NCBI GenBank assembly: GCA_015059955.1
Contig: SUZK01000002.1
Coordinates: forward strand, 1 to 64,000
Source of the DNA: Rikenellaceae bacterium
GTDB lineage: Bacteria > Bacteroidota > Bacteroidia > Bacteroidales > Rikenellaceae
Length of the DNA stretch: 64,000 bases
Reading direction: 5' to 3'
How positions within the stretch are numbered: position 1 is the first letter of the stretch; each line of letters begins with the position of its first letter. Made by a program: the position numbers and the translations under genes. The notes below the pieces were generated by a model that saw only the letters and a program-made list of their open reading frames with translations, did no database searches and was not told the DNA's origin. This document shows, one piece after another, positions 17,208-26,315 of the stretch.

Positions 17208-17254
17208 CCCTCAAAATCCTCATTTACGCCGAGTAAACTGCGGTTTTTCGGGCT
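17208..17254. repeat. Structured element with AAATCCTC...CTGCGGTTT core, copy 1
   Basis: A hairpin TTTAC-GCCGA-GTAAA (17224-17238) sits inside AAAA/TTTT and GCCC/GGGC pairings. The framing motifs AAATCCTC and CTGCGGTTT recur on the minus strand at 61786-61818, where the inner stem is CATAC-GCCAA-GTATG: a different sequence with the same pairing. It lies after obgE. Confidence 0.55.
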
Positions 17255-17302
17255 TCGCAGGCCTAAAACTACATCTTTTTCTTCAACCTCCTAACAAACA
17301 AA

Positions 17303-17338
17303 ATGGGGATGGCTAATTTACTTTTTAGTCATCCCCAT
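17303..17338. terminator. Hairpin related to 649-688, probable bidirectional terminator
   Basis: Two 14-base arms (17303-17316 and 17325-17338; one G-T pair) enclose the loop TTTACTTT. The sequence is close to the reverse complement of 649-688. It sits between convergent genes: obgE on the left and the minus-strand gene ending at 17357. Confidence 0.6.
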
Positions 17339-17356
17339 CTTGTATATTACAGGCGG

Positions 17357-18334
17357 CTACTTCTTGTCAACCTCGCTATACTCAACCCACTTGCTGAGCT
17401 GCTTGCCGTTATAGTCGAAGATGGCGCATAGCTTATTACATACGACAATGCTCTTGCCGCTATCCTCCGAGTAGCGCACCTGGTCGTAGATAGCCTCGAT
17501 TATCTCCCGACCGTTGCGGTCTATAAGGCCCATCTTCATACTCTTGGTGGTCACCACTGCGCGGTTCTCCATAAAATTGCTGGCAGCAAGATAATTATCC
17601 TCAATAACCATCCTACCATATTCATCTTCGAAGCCCACGCCTCGCTCCGTAATACGGCGGCGACGACCCTCATGAAGGCGGCTGTCGTTGAGATTTGGCA
17701 TATCGCACCATGGCTCGTCATGTGATACATCAACTGTGGCCGTCGGCGTATGGTATGTTGCTATATACTCACGTAGGACGTTGAGGGCCTTGGTGTCGCC
17801 ACCATAACCGCGACGCGTGTAGTACTGGCGTATGGGTAGCCAGCGATTGTTGCAATCGACGATAATGTTATCTGCCGAGAGATTATTATGGCTGATGTCG
17901 TACCTGCGAAGCTCGGCATCTAACATCTCGAGGCCACGCAGTAGCTCCTCGCGGCTTACGCTCTTGATGGCCTCGGCAAGTGTGCGGCCTTGGGGCAGGC
18001 GCTCGATGACAAGTGTAGAGTGCGTGCCATGCTCCAACTGCATAGACTGGGCATCGACACGTAGCATCTCGTCGTTGAGAATCTCTAAACGTATGAAGCC
18101 GTTGTCGTAGGCGCTGTTAAGAACCATGTTGGCACGATGTGCCATGCGTAGTGACTCCTTGTCGATAGGGGCGTAGAGTAGCGCCTCGCCACTATGCTCG
18201 CGGATGCGGCACTCGGCAAAGTATTTCGAGCGTGTGAGTGTATCCATAAGGGATTCGATGTTCTTAAGTGTCGAGAACATCTTATATGGCATGCACAGAG
18301 CATTACGAAATTCGAATATTGAACAGGTACTCAT
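17357..18334 (-). CDS. Pseudokinase-like protein with C-terminal WG repeats
   Basis: 325 residues. Residues about 20-205 resemble a protein-kinase fold: a hinge-like VIERLPQGRTLAEAI (109-123) and a catalytic-loop-like HNNLSADNIIVD (149-160). The catalytic Asp of HRD is Asn151 and no DFG is seen, so activity is doubtful. Residues about 225-320 contain WG-type repeats (GLIDRNGREIIEAIYDQV). It starts 3 nt after the vWA gene 18338-19198, so the two are coupled. vWA plus kinase pairs are known from TerY-P-type modules; here no PP2C phosphatase gene is present. Role unknown. Confidence 0.6.
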   Translation of the reverse strand: MSTCSIFEFRNALCMPYKMFSTLKNIESLMDTLTRSKYFAECRIREHSGEALLYAPIDKESLRMAHRANMVLNSAYDNGFIRLEILNDEMLRVDAQSMQLEHGTHSTLVIERLPQGRTLAEAIKSVSREELLRGLEMLDAELRRYDISHNNLSADNIIVDCNNRWLPIRQYYTRRGYGGDTKALNVLREYIATYHTPTATVDVSHDEPWCDMPNLNDSRLHEGRRRRITERGVGFEDEYGRMVIEDNYLAASNFMENRAVVTTKSMKMGLIDRNGREIIEAIYDQVRYSEDSGKSIVVCNKLCAIFDYNGKQLSKWVEYSEVDKK

Positions 18335-18337
18335 TAT

Positions 18338-19198
18338 CTACTCTTTTAGGCTCTCGGAGCCGATATTAACAATATTGAACAGCTCGCATGGCGATATGTT
18401 GTATGCGACGAGGCGTCGCGAGCTCTCCACCTCGGGCTCCTCGATAGGTGGCAACTGGTGCTCGATGCTCTCGGGAGCTACGCTCGACATCATATATAGT
18501 GTGTGCATACGCGATGAAGAGTTGTGCATATCGAGTTGGTATGGGAAGAGCAGACTACGCTCGCAGTAGTCCTCGCCAGAGCCTATATGTACGTTTATAA
18601 GAAGCGTATTACCGTCGGTTGTTCCCGTATGCTTGATATCTTGGGCGATGCTTATAAGGTCGTTTGGGGTGCCATCGTTGGCATAACCATCGGTGATATG
18701 GAAGATCATCGGTGGGAAGCTATCGCGGTGGCTGTGTATGGCACACCACTCATCAACAAGTCGGTGGGCTTCGATTAGCGCCTCGTACATCGGTGTGCGA
18801 CCCTCGGCCTTAGCCGTTATCCACTCGTTAACAACGAAGTTGGCATATATCGATGTGCCGTCATGGAGCTTCTGCTTGAAGCAGTAGTCGCGAGTCTTGG
18901 GCGATAGCTTCTCGAGAGCGGTGATAGGCGTAAACTCTATATGCTCGCCATCTAATAGGTTCTCGACGCTGTCACCGCGGTAGCCTATTACGGCAATATC
19001 GTAGTAGTTGCGTATGCGGTTGTGGCGCGACGAGCGTGTGTATAGCTCGTCTATCATTATATTGGTAATCATCGCCACCACCTCGGCTTTGCTCATCCAC
19101 ACGTCATTAAACTCGACAAGTTCCTGCATAGATGTGGAGCAGTCTATACAGAAGATCACAGCCGATCGGTGTTGTTGGGTAATAGCTTTTGAGTACAT
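18338..19198 (-). CDS. von Willebrand factor A domain protein (TerY-like)
   Basis: 286 residues, cytosolic (no signal peptide). The vWA fold has an intact metal site: DCSTS (19-23, the DxSxS motif), the Thr in GRTPMYEAL (about 133-141), and the Asp in ITDGY. Such domains bind partner proteins through a divalent metal. The C-terminal 60 residues (PPIEEPEVESSRR and beyond) form a tail that may contact the partner. It is paired with the pseudokinase/WG gene and follows the nucleotidyltransferase at the end of the capsule operon by 22 nt. Confidence 0.8.
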   Translation of the reverse strand: MYSKAITQQHRSAVIFCIDCSTSMQELVEFNDVWMSKAEVVAMITNIMIDELYTRSSRHNRIRNYYDIAVIGYRGDSVENLLDGEHIEFTPITALEKLSPKTRDYCFKQKLHDGTSIYANFVVNEWITAKAEGRTPMYEALIEAHRLVDEWCAIHSHRDSFPPMIFHITDGYANDGTPNDLISIAQDIKHTGTTDGNTLLINVHIGSGEDYCERSLLFPYQLDMHNSSSRMHTLYMMSSVAPESIEHQLPPIEEPEVESSRRLVAYNISPCELFNIVNIGSESLKE

Positions 19199-19220
19199 GG
19201 GTGTAATTTATTATATTGTG

Positions 19221-20348
19221 TTAGCTCTTGATTCCTTTGGGCTTTAGTATATGACTCCAAGATTGTGTGATAAAGGAGTGTATCAGTCCGTCGCGGTATA
19301 CAAGTCTATGTTTCCATCGATTTGCCCACCAACGTCGCAGTTTGAAACATATAATGCGTATTAATCCCTTTTCGGGTCTCTTCTCCGAAAACTCTGGCCT
19401 AAGTATGTCGTTTAATATTCGTTGTTCGAGAGCGGCTCGTCGTGTTGTGTCAGGCATTAACGATAGGTCTATATCGCATATATCGGATGCGATGACATTC
19501 ATCGCATCGAAGAATTGCTCCATCTTTTGCTCTCTGCATACTCGACGTAGCCACGACCAATCTATCTCGGTGTGATAGCGCTTAACGAATAGTCCCCAGT
19601 CGATGACGTGACGCAATACTATCTCGGCTGCCGCAAAATGAGATGCCGCATGTCGCAATAGGAAGAGTGCATGACAGTTTGCCGATGGAAGATAGATGGT
19701 TGCGCCATCAATAGTGATGGTCTCAGATATCTGCGTTGACAATCTCTTAAGGTGCTCTTCGATATCGCGGCTCGAGTGGTGCGCATGTATATTTAGGAAG
19801 TCGTAGTGGTTCTCGACCATCACACCATTAATATAGAAGACTGTGTGGTGGTGTTCATCCTCATCTATGGTTATATTGTACTCGTTGCGTAGTATCTCGT
19901 CGGCGCGCTGCTGTTCACCAAAGAGCCAAATATCAATATCGCTGCATGCGCGGTGCTCAGGGGTAGGGTAGCATAGGCTTAGGCCATAACCCTTGAGCGG
20001 CGCAACGCGGATGTTGTGTGTTGCAAGTATGCGACTCAGGTGCGTGAGTGCCGCAACTTGCTTGCGATAGCGTTTTTCGATCTGCTCGACATTATACGCC
20101 CATCGTAGACGCTGCTCGCGTGTAGGCCCTATGTTGCTATCTATGACCCCCTGACGCTGAAGCTCCATAAGGCCATCCCATACGATTGCCATTACGCCCT
20201 GTGCCGCAGCATAGCGCAATACATCGTCCCACTCTATTGGAGCGCTAAAAAGTACTTTGTGGTCGAGGGTTGACGTGTTGTGTAACGCCACATGTATTAG
20301 GTGTATGACGATTTGCGATTTACGCTCGTCAATAGGTTTCGTACTCAT
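19221..20348 (-). CDS. Nucleotidyltransferase-family protein
   Basis: 375 residues. The pattern LKGYGLSLCYPTPEHRACSDIDIWL (about 118-143) is the GxS-(x)-DxD core of the NTP_transf_5 group, with the acidic pair D136-D138 expected to bind metal. Helical sequence surrounds it (HVIDWGLFVKRYHTEIDWSW). Members are often found in capsule and LPS loci, where their substrate is unknown. It lies 49 nt after the glycosyltransferase 20398-21612 and is likely part of the same transcript. Confidence 0.7.
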   Translation of the reverse strand: MSTKPIDERKSQIVIHLIHVALHNTSTLDHKVLFSAPIEWDDVLRYAAAQGVMAIVWDGLMELQRQGVIDSNIGPTREQRLRWAYNVEQIEKRYRKQVAALTHLSRILATHNIRVAPLKGYGLSLCYPTPEHRACSDIDIWLFGEQQRADEILRNEYNITIDEDEHHHTVFYINGVMVENHYDFLNIHAHHSSRDIEEHLKRLSTQISETITIDGATIYLPSANCHALFLLRHAASHFAAAEIVLRHVIDWGLFVKRYHTEIDWSWLRRVCREQKMEQFFDAMNVIASDICDIDLSLMPDTTRRAALEQRILNDILRPEFSEKRPEKGLIRIICFKLRRWWANRWKHRLVYRDGLIHSFITQSWSHILKPKGIKS

Positions 20349-20397
20349 TATGGTGTTGGTATCTCTTTGCTCTCTGCGATATCGCCGTCTATAATCA

Positions 20398-21612
20398 TTA
20401 TTTTAGCGTAATATCAATAAGGTTGTCTATGCATCGAGCTCGTGTATAGTGCTTGAGATAGTAGCTACGAGCATTGTTGCCCCATCGTTGTAGCTGTGAT
20501 GGGTCGTTTGCTATCTGCAATATTTTTGTGGCACACTGCTCGACCTCTCCAGCATCTACACAAGTGCCACAGTCAATCTCCTTGATAAGATTTGCAGCGC
20601 CCTCACCAATCATGCCTACAACAGGCTTACCTGCGGCGATATAGGATTGAAGTCGTGCCGGTATGGTCTGCTCCAAGTGTTGGAATGTCGTGGGCTTTAG
20701 GCTAATAAACATCACATCAGCTTGCTTATAAAGACTGGGCATACACTCAAAGGGGAACCTTCCGAGTACTGAACAACACTTGCTAAGACCCTCTTTGTCG
20801 ATTCTCTGTCGAAGCCACTCTTCGCGGTTGCCACCACCAACAAACACCCATTGAATGTTAGGGTTGACAGACGTACGCTTTATGACCTCTACAACACCAT
20901 CCAAACCAGTGGCATCCGATAGATTACCAGCCATCATAATGCGAAAACCATCGCGAAGTTGTGGAACATCGCGACTCTCCATTGCGAGAATATCCTCACA
21001 CCAGTTGGGGTAGTATACAATCTTGTCGTCGAAGTTGTGGTCGCGATTTACCAGATGCCTAAATCCTGGTGAGCTGATAAGTATTCGCTTGGAGCGGCGA
21101 TACACCCTATTAGTAAACCAGTTAAGAGGTGCGCTGATACACTTGCGCGGCTTACTCATAAAGGCGGATACCGAGTCGGGCCATATATCCAATACCCATG
21201 TGTAGATGGGGATACCGCGTAGACGACCCAATATTAATGCGGGCCATGCTTGTGTTATTGGCGATGTCTGGTGAACGATGATGGCATCGTAGCGGCGCTT
21301 AAAGAGGAAGAAGAAGAGCACCCAGAATGTTGAGCAGAAGGCAAACGATAGATAGTTCAGTGATAGGCGTAGTGCTCCAGGCTTACGGCCACGTGGTATC
21401 TGGTATATGCGGTATACCTTTGCCCCATTGTACTTGTCGACGCGACGACGAAATATGCCATAACCCTTGTAGAATACCCCTTCGGGGTAGTTGGGAATAC
21501 CGGCAAGTACATCAACCTTATATCCGCGTTCAACAAGGTCCGAGGCAATGTCGTTACTCTTGAAGAACTCGGGGTAGAAGTTTTGCGCTACAAGAAGAAC
21601 TCGCTTTGACAT
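20398..21612 (-). CDS. GT4 glycosyltransferase, WbuB-like (putative L-FucNAc transferase)
   Basis: About 404 residues from MSKRVLLVAQNFYPE; the ATG 15 nt further upstream is also possible. The GT-B fold has an N-terminal acceptor domain (DVLAGIPNYPEGVFYKGYG) and a C-terminal donor domain (GNLSDATGLDGVVEV; the ExnE-like stretch reads ARLQSYIAAGKPVVG). WbuB enzymes of E. coli O26 and relatives attach N-acetyl-L-fucosamine. Position right after the UDP-L-FucNAc genes supports that assignment. Its start overlaps or abuts the stop of 21615-22796. Confidence 0.75.
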   Translation of the reverse strand: MSKRVLLVAQNFYPEFFKSNDIASDLVERGYKVDVLAGIPNYPEGVFYKGYGIFRRRVDKYNGAKVYRIYQIPRGRKPGALRLSLNYLSFAFCSTFWVLFFFLFKRRYDAIIVHQTSPITQAWPALILGRLRGIPIYTWVLDIWPDSVSAFMSKPRKCISAPLNWFTNRVYRRSKRILISSPGFRHLVNRDHNFDDKIVYYPNWCEDILAMESRDVPQLRDGFRIMMAGNLSDATGLDGVVEVIKRTSVNPNIQWVFVGGGNREEWLRQRIDKEGLSKCCSVLGRFPFECMPSLYKQADVMFISLKPTTFQHLEQTIPARLQSYIAAGKPVVGMIGEGAANLIKEIDCGTCVDAGEVEQCATKILQIANDPSQLQRWGNNARSYYLKHYTRARCIDNLIDITLK

Positions 21613-21614
21613 CA

Positions 21615-22796
21615 CTACTTTCTCCAAACCATCTTATTTACAACACCAGTGTAGGACTGTATCAACTTGACAACCTTTGTCGATACATTCTCGTCCGTAT
21701 AGTTGGGTACGGGTATGCCATTATCGTTGTTGCGTACCATCTCAACAGCCGTGTCCACAGCCTGCAATAGAGACGCGGTGTCGATGCCAGCAAGGATAAA
21801 ACAACCCTTGTCTAATGCCTCGGGACGCTCTGTCGAGGTACGGATGCATACCGCAGGGAAACTCTTTCCTATGGATGTGAAGAATGAGCTCTCCTCGGGG
21901 AGAGTGCCACTGTCGCTAACAACAGCAAAGGCGTTCATCTGCAAGCAGTTATAGTCATGGAAGCCAAGTGGCTCGTGTTGTATTACGCGGCTGTCGAGCT
22001 TAAAGCCACTGGCAACCAGTCGGTTGCGTGAGCGTGGGTGGCATGAGTAGAGAATAGGCATATCGTACTTCTCGGCCATGCGGTTAATAGCCGTAAAGAG
22101 CGAGGTGAAGTTCTTCTCCGTGTCGATATTCTCCTCGCGGTGTGCCGAGAGAAGGATATACTTGCCACGCTCCAAGCCCAAGCGCGCATGGATATCCGAT
22201 GCCTCGATATCGGCAAGGTTCTCGTGCAACACCTCAGCCATAGGCGAGCCTGTAACATAGGTGCGCTCCTTAGCGACACCCGAGGCGTTAAGGTAGCGGC
22301 GGGCATGCTCCGAGTAGCAGAGGTTTACGTCCGAGATGATATCCACTATACGGCGGTTGGTCTCCTCGGGTAGGCACTCGTCGAAGCAGCGGTTACCGGC
22401 CTCCATATGGAAGATAGGGATATGCAGGCGCTTAGCACCAATTACCGAGAGGCACGAGTTTGTATCACCCAACACCAATACGGCATCGGGTTGTGTGGCG
22501 GTCATCAGCTTATACGATGCGTTGATGATATTACCCATCGTAGCGCCGAGGTCGTCACCCACAGCGTTGAGATATACGTCGGGGTCTTCGAGCTTAAGGT
22601 CGCGGAAGAAGATGCCGTTGAGGTTATAGTCGTAATTCTGACCCGTATGCGCAAGCAGCGTGTCGAAGTAACGACGACACTTATTGATAACCGCGGCGAG
22701 GCGGATAATCTCTGGGCGTGTGCCAACTATTATAAGGAGCTTGAGGCGACCATCATTCTTGAAGCCGACGCTCGAAAAATCTACATTCAGTTCCAT
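21615..22796 (-). CDS. fnlC: UDP-N-acetylglucosamine 2-epimerase-type enzyme (FnlC/WbjD)
   Basis: 393 residues of the non-hydrolysing UDP-GlcNAc 2-epimerase family: IVGTRPEIIRLAAVI near 22, LLAHTGQNYDYNL near 46, VLVLGDTNSCL near 106, HMEAGNRCFDECLPEE near 130, LSAHREENIDT near 215, VSDSGTLPEESSF near 293. With the two upstream genes it completes the CapE-CapF-CapG (FnlABC) route, where it converts the UDP-6-deoxy-talosamine intermediate to UDP-N-acetyl-L-fucosamine. WecB would have the same fold; the linkage to capE/capF homologues decides the call. Confidence 0.85.
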   Translation of the reverse strand: MELNVDFSSVGFKNDGRLKLLIIVGTRPEIIRLAAVINKCRRYFDTLLAHTGQNYDYNLNGIFFRDLKLEDPDVYLNAVGDDLGATMGNIINASYKLMTATQPDAVLVLGDTNSCLSVIGAKRLHIPIFHMEAGNRCFDECLPEETNRRIVDIISDVNLCYSEHARRYLNASGVAKERTYVTGSPMAEVLHENLADIEASDIHARLGLERGKYILLSAHREENIDTEKNFTSLFTAINRMAEKYDMPILYSCHPRSRNRLVASGFKLDSRVIQHEPLGFHDYNCLQMNAFAVVSDSGTLPEESSFFTSIGKSFPAVCIRTSTERPEALDKGCFILAGIDTASLLQAVDTAVEMVRNNDNGIPVPNYTDENVSTKVVKLIQSYTGVVNKMVWRK

Positions 22797-22803
22797 AAAT
22801 CCA

Positions 22804-24009
22804 TTATTTTACTACTTTCTCGAAATAGGTGTCTGGGTGCGATGCGTCGAAGAGCTCGTTTGCCCACATCACAGTCACAAGGTCCTCACTATCCGAGAGA
22901 TTAATAATATTATGCGTATATCCTGGTGGCATATGTATAGCCTCAATCTTATCGCCCGATACCTCGAACTCGATAACCTCCTCTGAGCCTATCTGTCGCA
23001 TCTGTATAAGGCCATGGCCACTCACCACGATGAAGAGCTCCCACTTGGTGTTGTGCCAGTGCTCGCCCTTGGTGATGCCAGCCTTCGAGATGTTGATACT
23101 TATCTGCCCGCAACGCTCGGTGCGCAGTAGCTCCGTAAAGCTGCCGCGTGCGTCGATATTCATCTTCAAGGGGTAGGCGATGCGCTCCTTAGGCAGATAC
23201 GATAGGTATGTCGAGTATAGCTTCTTGGCAAAGGTGTTATCGCCAAGCTCGGGCATCAGAAGCGTTGTGCTCTGCGCTCTAAAGCGCTCCAAGAGTGCGG
23301 CTATCTCGCCTAACGTAACCTTGTGTGTACATGGTACAGCACAGTAGCGACCATCGGCCGTGAAGATAGGTGTTAGCCCCTCGTAGTTGGCACGATGCTC
23401 ATCGCCCTTGAGCGCTGCAACCATCTCATCTACAAGGTCGTCGATATATAGTAATTCGAGCTCCGTTGCTGGGTCGTTGATGGTTATAGGCAGGTCGTGC
23501 GCTATATTGTGGCAGAAGGTGGCCACAACAGAGTTGTAGTTGGGGCGGCACCACTTGCCAAAGAGATTGGGGAAGCGATACACAAGCACCCTCGCCCCCG
23601 TCTCTATGCCATAGTCGAAGAAGAGCTCCTCGCCGGCACGCTTGCTCTTGCCATAGTCGCCCTCGCCATAGCGCCCAATGAGCGTCGCCTGTATCGACGA
23701 GGCGAGCATCACAGGGCAGCTGTTTTTGTGCCTCTTGAGATTTGCAAGGAGCGTAGATGCGAAGCCAAAGTTACCCTGCATGAACTCTTCGGGGTTTTGT
23801 GGGCGGTTGACACCTGCAAGGTTGAAGACAAAGTCGGCATGCAGACAGAAGTCGTCGAGTAGCGCAGGGTCGCTATCTACGTCATACTCGTAGATGGCAT
23901 CTATTGCGATGTCACCATAGCTTCGATTTTTGCCCTCGGCGATATTGCGCAGCTGGGCGCATAGGTTCTTGCCAACAAAGCCCTTAGCTCCAGTAACTAA
24001 TATCTTCAT
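22804..24009 (-). CDS. fnlB: Bifunctional NAD-dependent reductase/cupin, UDP-L-FucNAc synthesis (FnlB/CapF/WbjC)
   Basis: 401 residues. An N-terminal SDR domain (MKILVTGAKGFVGKNLCAQL, NAD-binding GxxGxxG; about 1-270) is fused to a C-terminal cupin domain with metal ligands in GEHWHNTKWELFIVVSGHG (about 310-330) and MPPGYTHNIIN. This two-domain architecture is characteristic of CapF/WbjC, which epimerises at C3 and reduces the 4-keto group in UDP-L-FucNAc synthesis. Gaps to its neighbours are 7 and 15 nt. Confidence 0.9.
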   Translation of the reverse strand: MKILVTGAKGFVGKNLCAQLRNIAEGKNRSYGDIAIDAIYEYDVDSDPALLDDFCLHADFVFNLAGVNRPQNPEEFMQGNFGFASTLLANLKRHKNSCPVMLASSIQATLIGRYGEGDYGKSKRAGEELFFDYGIETGARVLVYRFPNLFGKWCRPNYNSVVATFCHNIAHDLPITINDPATELELLYIDDLVDEMVAALKGDEHRANYEGLTPIFTADGRYCAVPCTHKVTLGEIAALLERFRAQSTTLLMPELGDNTFAKKLYSTYLSYLPKERIAYPLKMNIDARGSFTELLRTERCGQISINISKAGITKGEHWHNTKWELFIVVSGHGLIQMRQIGSEEVIEFEVSGDKIEAIHMPPGYTHNIINLSDSEDLVTVMWANELFDASHPDTYFEKVVK

Positions 24010-24024
24010 ATTGTGTTGTTTATG

Positions 24025-25098
24025 TTATTCGCTACGTATCTCTGTTGCCTTCATGCGAGGCTCCATGCCGAGGTCTTCGCGCACGAAGCGTAGCTTCAAG
24101 AGGAGCTCCTTCATGCCCTCGACGTCGAGGCGTCGTGTGTTGTGCGAGTGGTAGTCCTCGATGCGTGATACCTCCTCGTTACCCTCGGTGAAGAACTTGT
24201 CGTAGTTCAAGTCGCGCGTGTCACATGGGATGCGGAAGTAGTCGCCCATGTCGATAGCCTTGGCCATCTCCTCGCGTGTCACGAGTGTCTCGTATAGCTT
24301 CTCACCATGACGTGTGCCGATGACGCGCACCTCAGTATCGCCATACTTCGAGTCAATCTTCGAATATAGGCCCTTGATAGCCTCGGCGAGGGTTGTGAGC
24401 GTTGCTGCTGGCGCCTTCTGCACGAAGAGGTCGCCATTCTTACCATGTGTAAAGGCGTATACGACAAGGTCTACGGCGTCGTCGAGCGTCATCATGAAGC
24501 GTGTCATGTTGGGGTCGGTGATGGTGATGGGCTTGCCCGACATCATCTGCTCTACCCATAGAGGTATTACCGAGCCGCGCGATGCCATGACATTGCCGTA
24601 GCGTGTGCAGCAGATGGTAGTCGTAGCACTCTCGCCCAGCTCACGTCCCTTGGCTATGGCGACCTTCTCCATAAGGGCCTTCGAGATACCCATGGCGTTG
24701 ATGGGGTAGGCAGCCTTGTCGGTAGAGAGCACCACGACATTCTTCACGCCATGCTCGATGGCCGAGAGGAGTACGTTGTTGGTGCCTACGACATTGGTCA
24801 TCGTAGCCTCCATGGGGAAGAACTCACATGAGGGCACCTGCTTGAGGGCTGCTGCTGAGAAGACATAGTCGACACCGCGCATGGCGACATCTACCGATGC
24901 CTTGTCGCGCACGTTGCCTATGTAGAACTTAACCTTGGGGTTCTGAAGACGATGACGCATATCGTCCTGCTTCTTCTCATCGCGCGAGAAGATGCGTATC
25001 TCCTTGATGTCCGAATCGAGGAAGCGTCTGAGCACAGCATTACCGAATGAGCCTGTGCCGCCTGTGATGAGTAGGACTTTGTCTTTGAAAATCGACAT
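24025..25098 (-). CDS. fnlA: UDP-GlcNAc 4,6-dehydratase/5-epimerase (FnlA/CapE)
   Basis: 357 residues, SDR fold: NAD motif TGGTGSFGNAVLRRF near 12; the active-site region LSTDKAAYPINAMGISK has Met in place of the usual Tyr of YxxxK, as in the FlaA1/CapE group. The C-terminal part (RVIGTRHGEKLYETLVTREE) is typical of CapE. It starts the pathway UDP-GlcNAc to UDP-L-FucNAc. The following two genes supply the remaining steps. Confidence 0.9.
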   Translation of the reverse strand: MSIFKDKVLLITGGTGSFGNAVLRRFLDSDIKEIRIFSRDEKKQDDMRHRLQNPKVKFYIGNVRDKASVDVAMRGVDYVFSAAALKQVPSCEFFPMEATMTNVVGTNNVLLSAIEHGVKNVVVLSTDKAAYPINAMGISKALMEKVAIAKGRELGESATTTICCTRYGNVMASRGSVIPLWVEQMMSGKPITITDPNMTRFMMTLDDAVDLVVYAFTHGKNGDLFVQKAPAATLTTLAEAIKGLYSKIDSKYGDTEVRVIGTRHGEKLYETLVTREEMAKAIDMGDYFRIPCDTRDLNYDKFFTEGNEEVSRIEDYHSHNTRRLDVEGMKELLLKLRFVREDLGMEPRMKATEIRSE

Positions 25099-25109
25099 GA
25101 TTGTATCGG

Positions 25110-26315
25110 TTATTTAGTTAATAATTCGTTGTATAGGTCGAGGTATTTCTCGAAACATGTCTGCTTGTCGAAGTGCTCCTCGGCACGACGACGACACGCA
25201 TCATGATAGTGCTCCTTGCCCTTGTTGCATACCATAGTTATTGCCTCGGTGAGGGCCTCGATGTTGCCCTGCTCAACAACGACGCCCGTGTCGGGCGTGA
25301 GGGCCTCGGGGCTGCCACCAGTGCGATATGTGATTACGGGCGTTCCGCACGCCATGGCCTCAAGGTTTGTGGTGGGGTAGTTGTCGGAGTATGTGGGGTT
25401 TACAAATACCGAGGCACGTGTGTAGTAGGCGGCAAGCTCACCTACGTTCTGCGTGCGACGTATGCCCGTGATGCCTGCGGGAAGCGCGGCTATCTGCTCG
25501 TCGCTAAGGCCTATGAGCGCTATGTCGTAGGTGTCGACGTCGAGCCTGTCGCGAAGCTTGTAGAACTCTTCGAGTCCCTTGCGAGCACCCCACTGCGCAG
25601 CAACACCGAGTATTAGATGCTTCTCGGATGCACCTTTGAGAGAGGCTACTTGTGTAGGCTTGAAACTATCGATGTCGATGCCGTTGTGTATGACCTGACA
25701 GCGACAGTCGCGAAGCATCGACTGCCCCACAAGCTCCTTGAGCCAGTTGGATACGGGCACGAGGACAAGAGAGTGCTTGGCGGTGAAGAGCTTACGTTTA
25801 AGCTCGAAGTTCTCGGCCGAGGTGTCGCGCTTGGTCTTGGGGTATAGTTGTAGTGCGGGACACTCTCCGCAGCCACTCTGCCACCTTGTGCACTGCACGG
25901 CGTCGAAGTATGCGCAACGGCCAGTGAAGGGCCAGCAGTCGTGCATGGTCCATACTATGGGTGTGTCGATGCTGTTGAGGTAGTCGAAGAGTATTGGGTA
26001 GTTGAGGTATAGGCCGTGGATGTTGTGCAGATGTATGATGTCGGGGTTAATCTCTTTGATCTGCTTGATTAGCGCCTTTGTGGCACACTTTGAGGCTCTG
26101 CCGTCACCCATGCCATACTTTGATACTTGGCGATGCCAGCGCACGCTCCACTTGGAGCCTATCTTTATAAGCTCCGACTTGCTGGGGTTTAGATAGTAAC
26201 CGTATGCGATAATGCTTCGCCAGCCATTAGCCATGGCGTGAAGCCCTATCTGCTCGGCAATCTTACCTGTCGACCCCCAGTTGGCTGTTGTGTTTATCTG
26301 AAGTAGTGTTGGCAT
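25110..26315 (-). CDS. GT4 glycosyltransferase, tandem copy 1
   Basis: 401 residues, GT-B fold. The N-terminus is MPTLLQINTTANWGSTGKIA. A Cys-rich insertion (CWPFTGRCAYFDAVQC, SGCGECP, about 125-150) may bind metal. The donor domain ends with the EAMACGTPVITYRTGGSPEAL loop typical of GT4. It overlaps the preceding gene by one base (TAATG). It is a close paralogue of 26315-27535, with near-identical DNA stretches. The sugar is unknown. Confidence 0.85.
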   Translation of the reverse strand: MPTLLQINTTANWGSTGKIAEQIGLHAMANGWRSIIAYGYYLNPSKSELIKIGSKWSVRWHRQVSKYGMGDGRASKCATKALIKQIKEINPDIIHLHNIHGLYLNYPILFDYLNSIDTPIVWTMHDCWPFTGRCAYFDAVQCTRWQSGCGECPALQLYPKTKRDTSAENFELKRKLFTAKHSLVLVPVSNWLKELVGQSMLRDCRCQVIHNGIDIDSFKPTQVASLKGASEKHLILGVAAQWGARKGLEEFYKLRDRLDVDTYDIALIGLSDEQIAALPAGITGIRRTQNVGELAAYYTRASVFVNPTYSDNYPTTNLEAMACGTPVITYRTGGSPEALTPDTGVVVEQGNIEALTEAITMVCNKGKEHYHDACRRRAEEHFDKQTCFEKYLDLYNELLTK

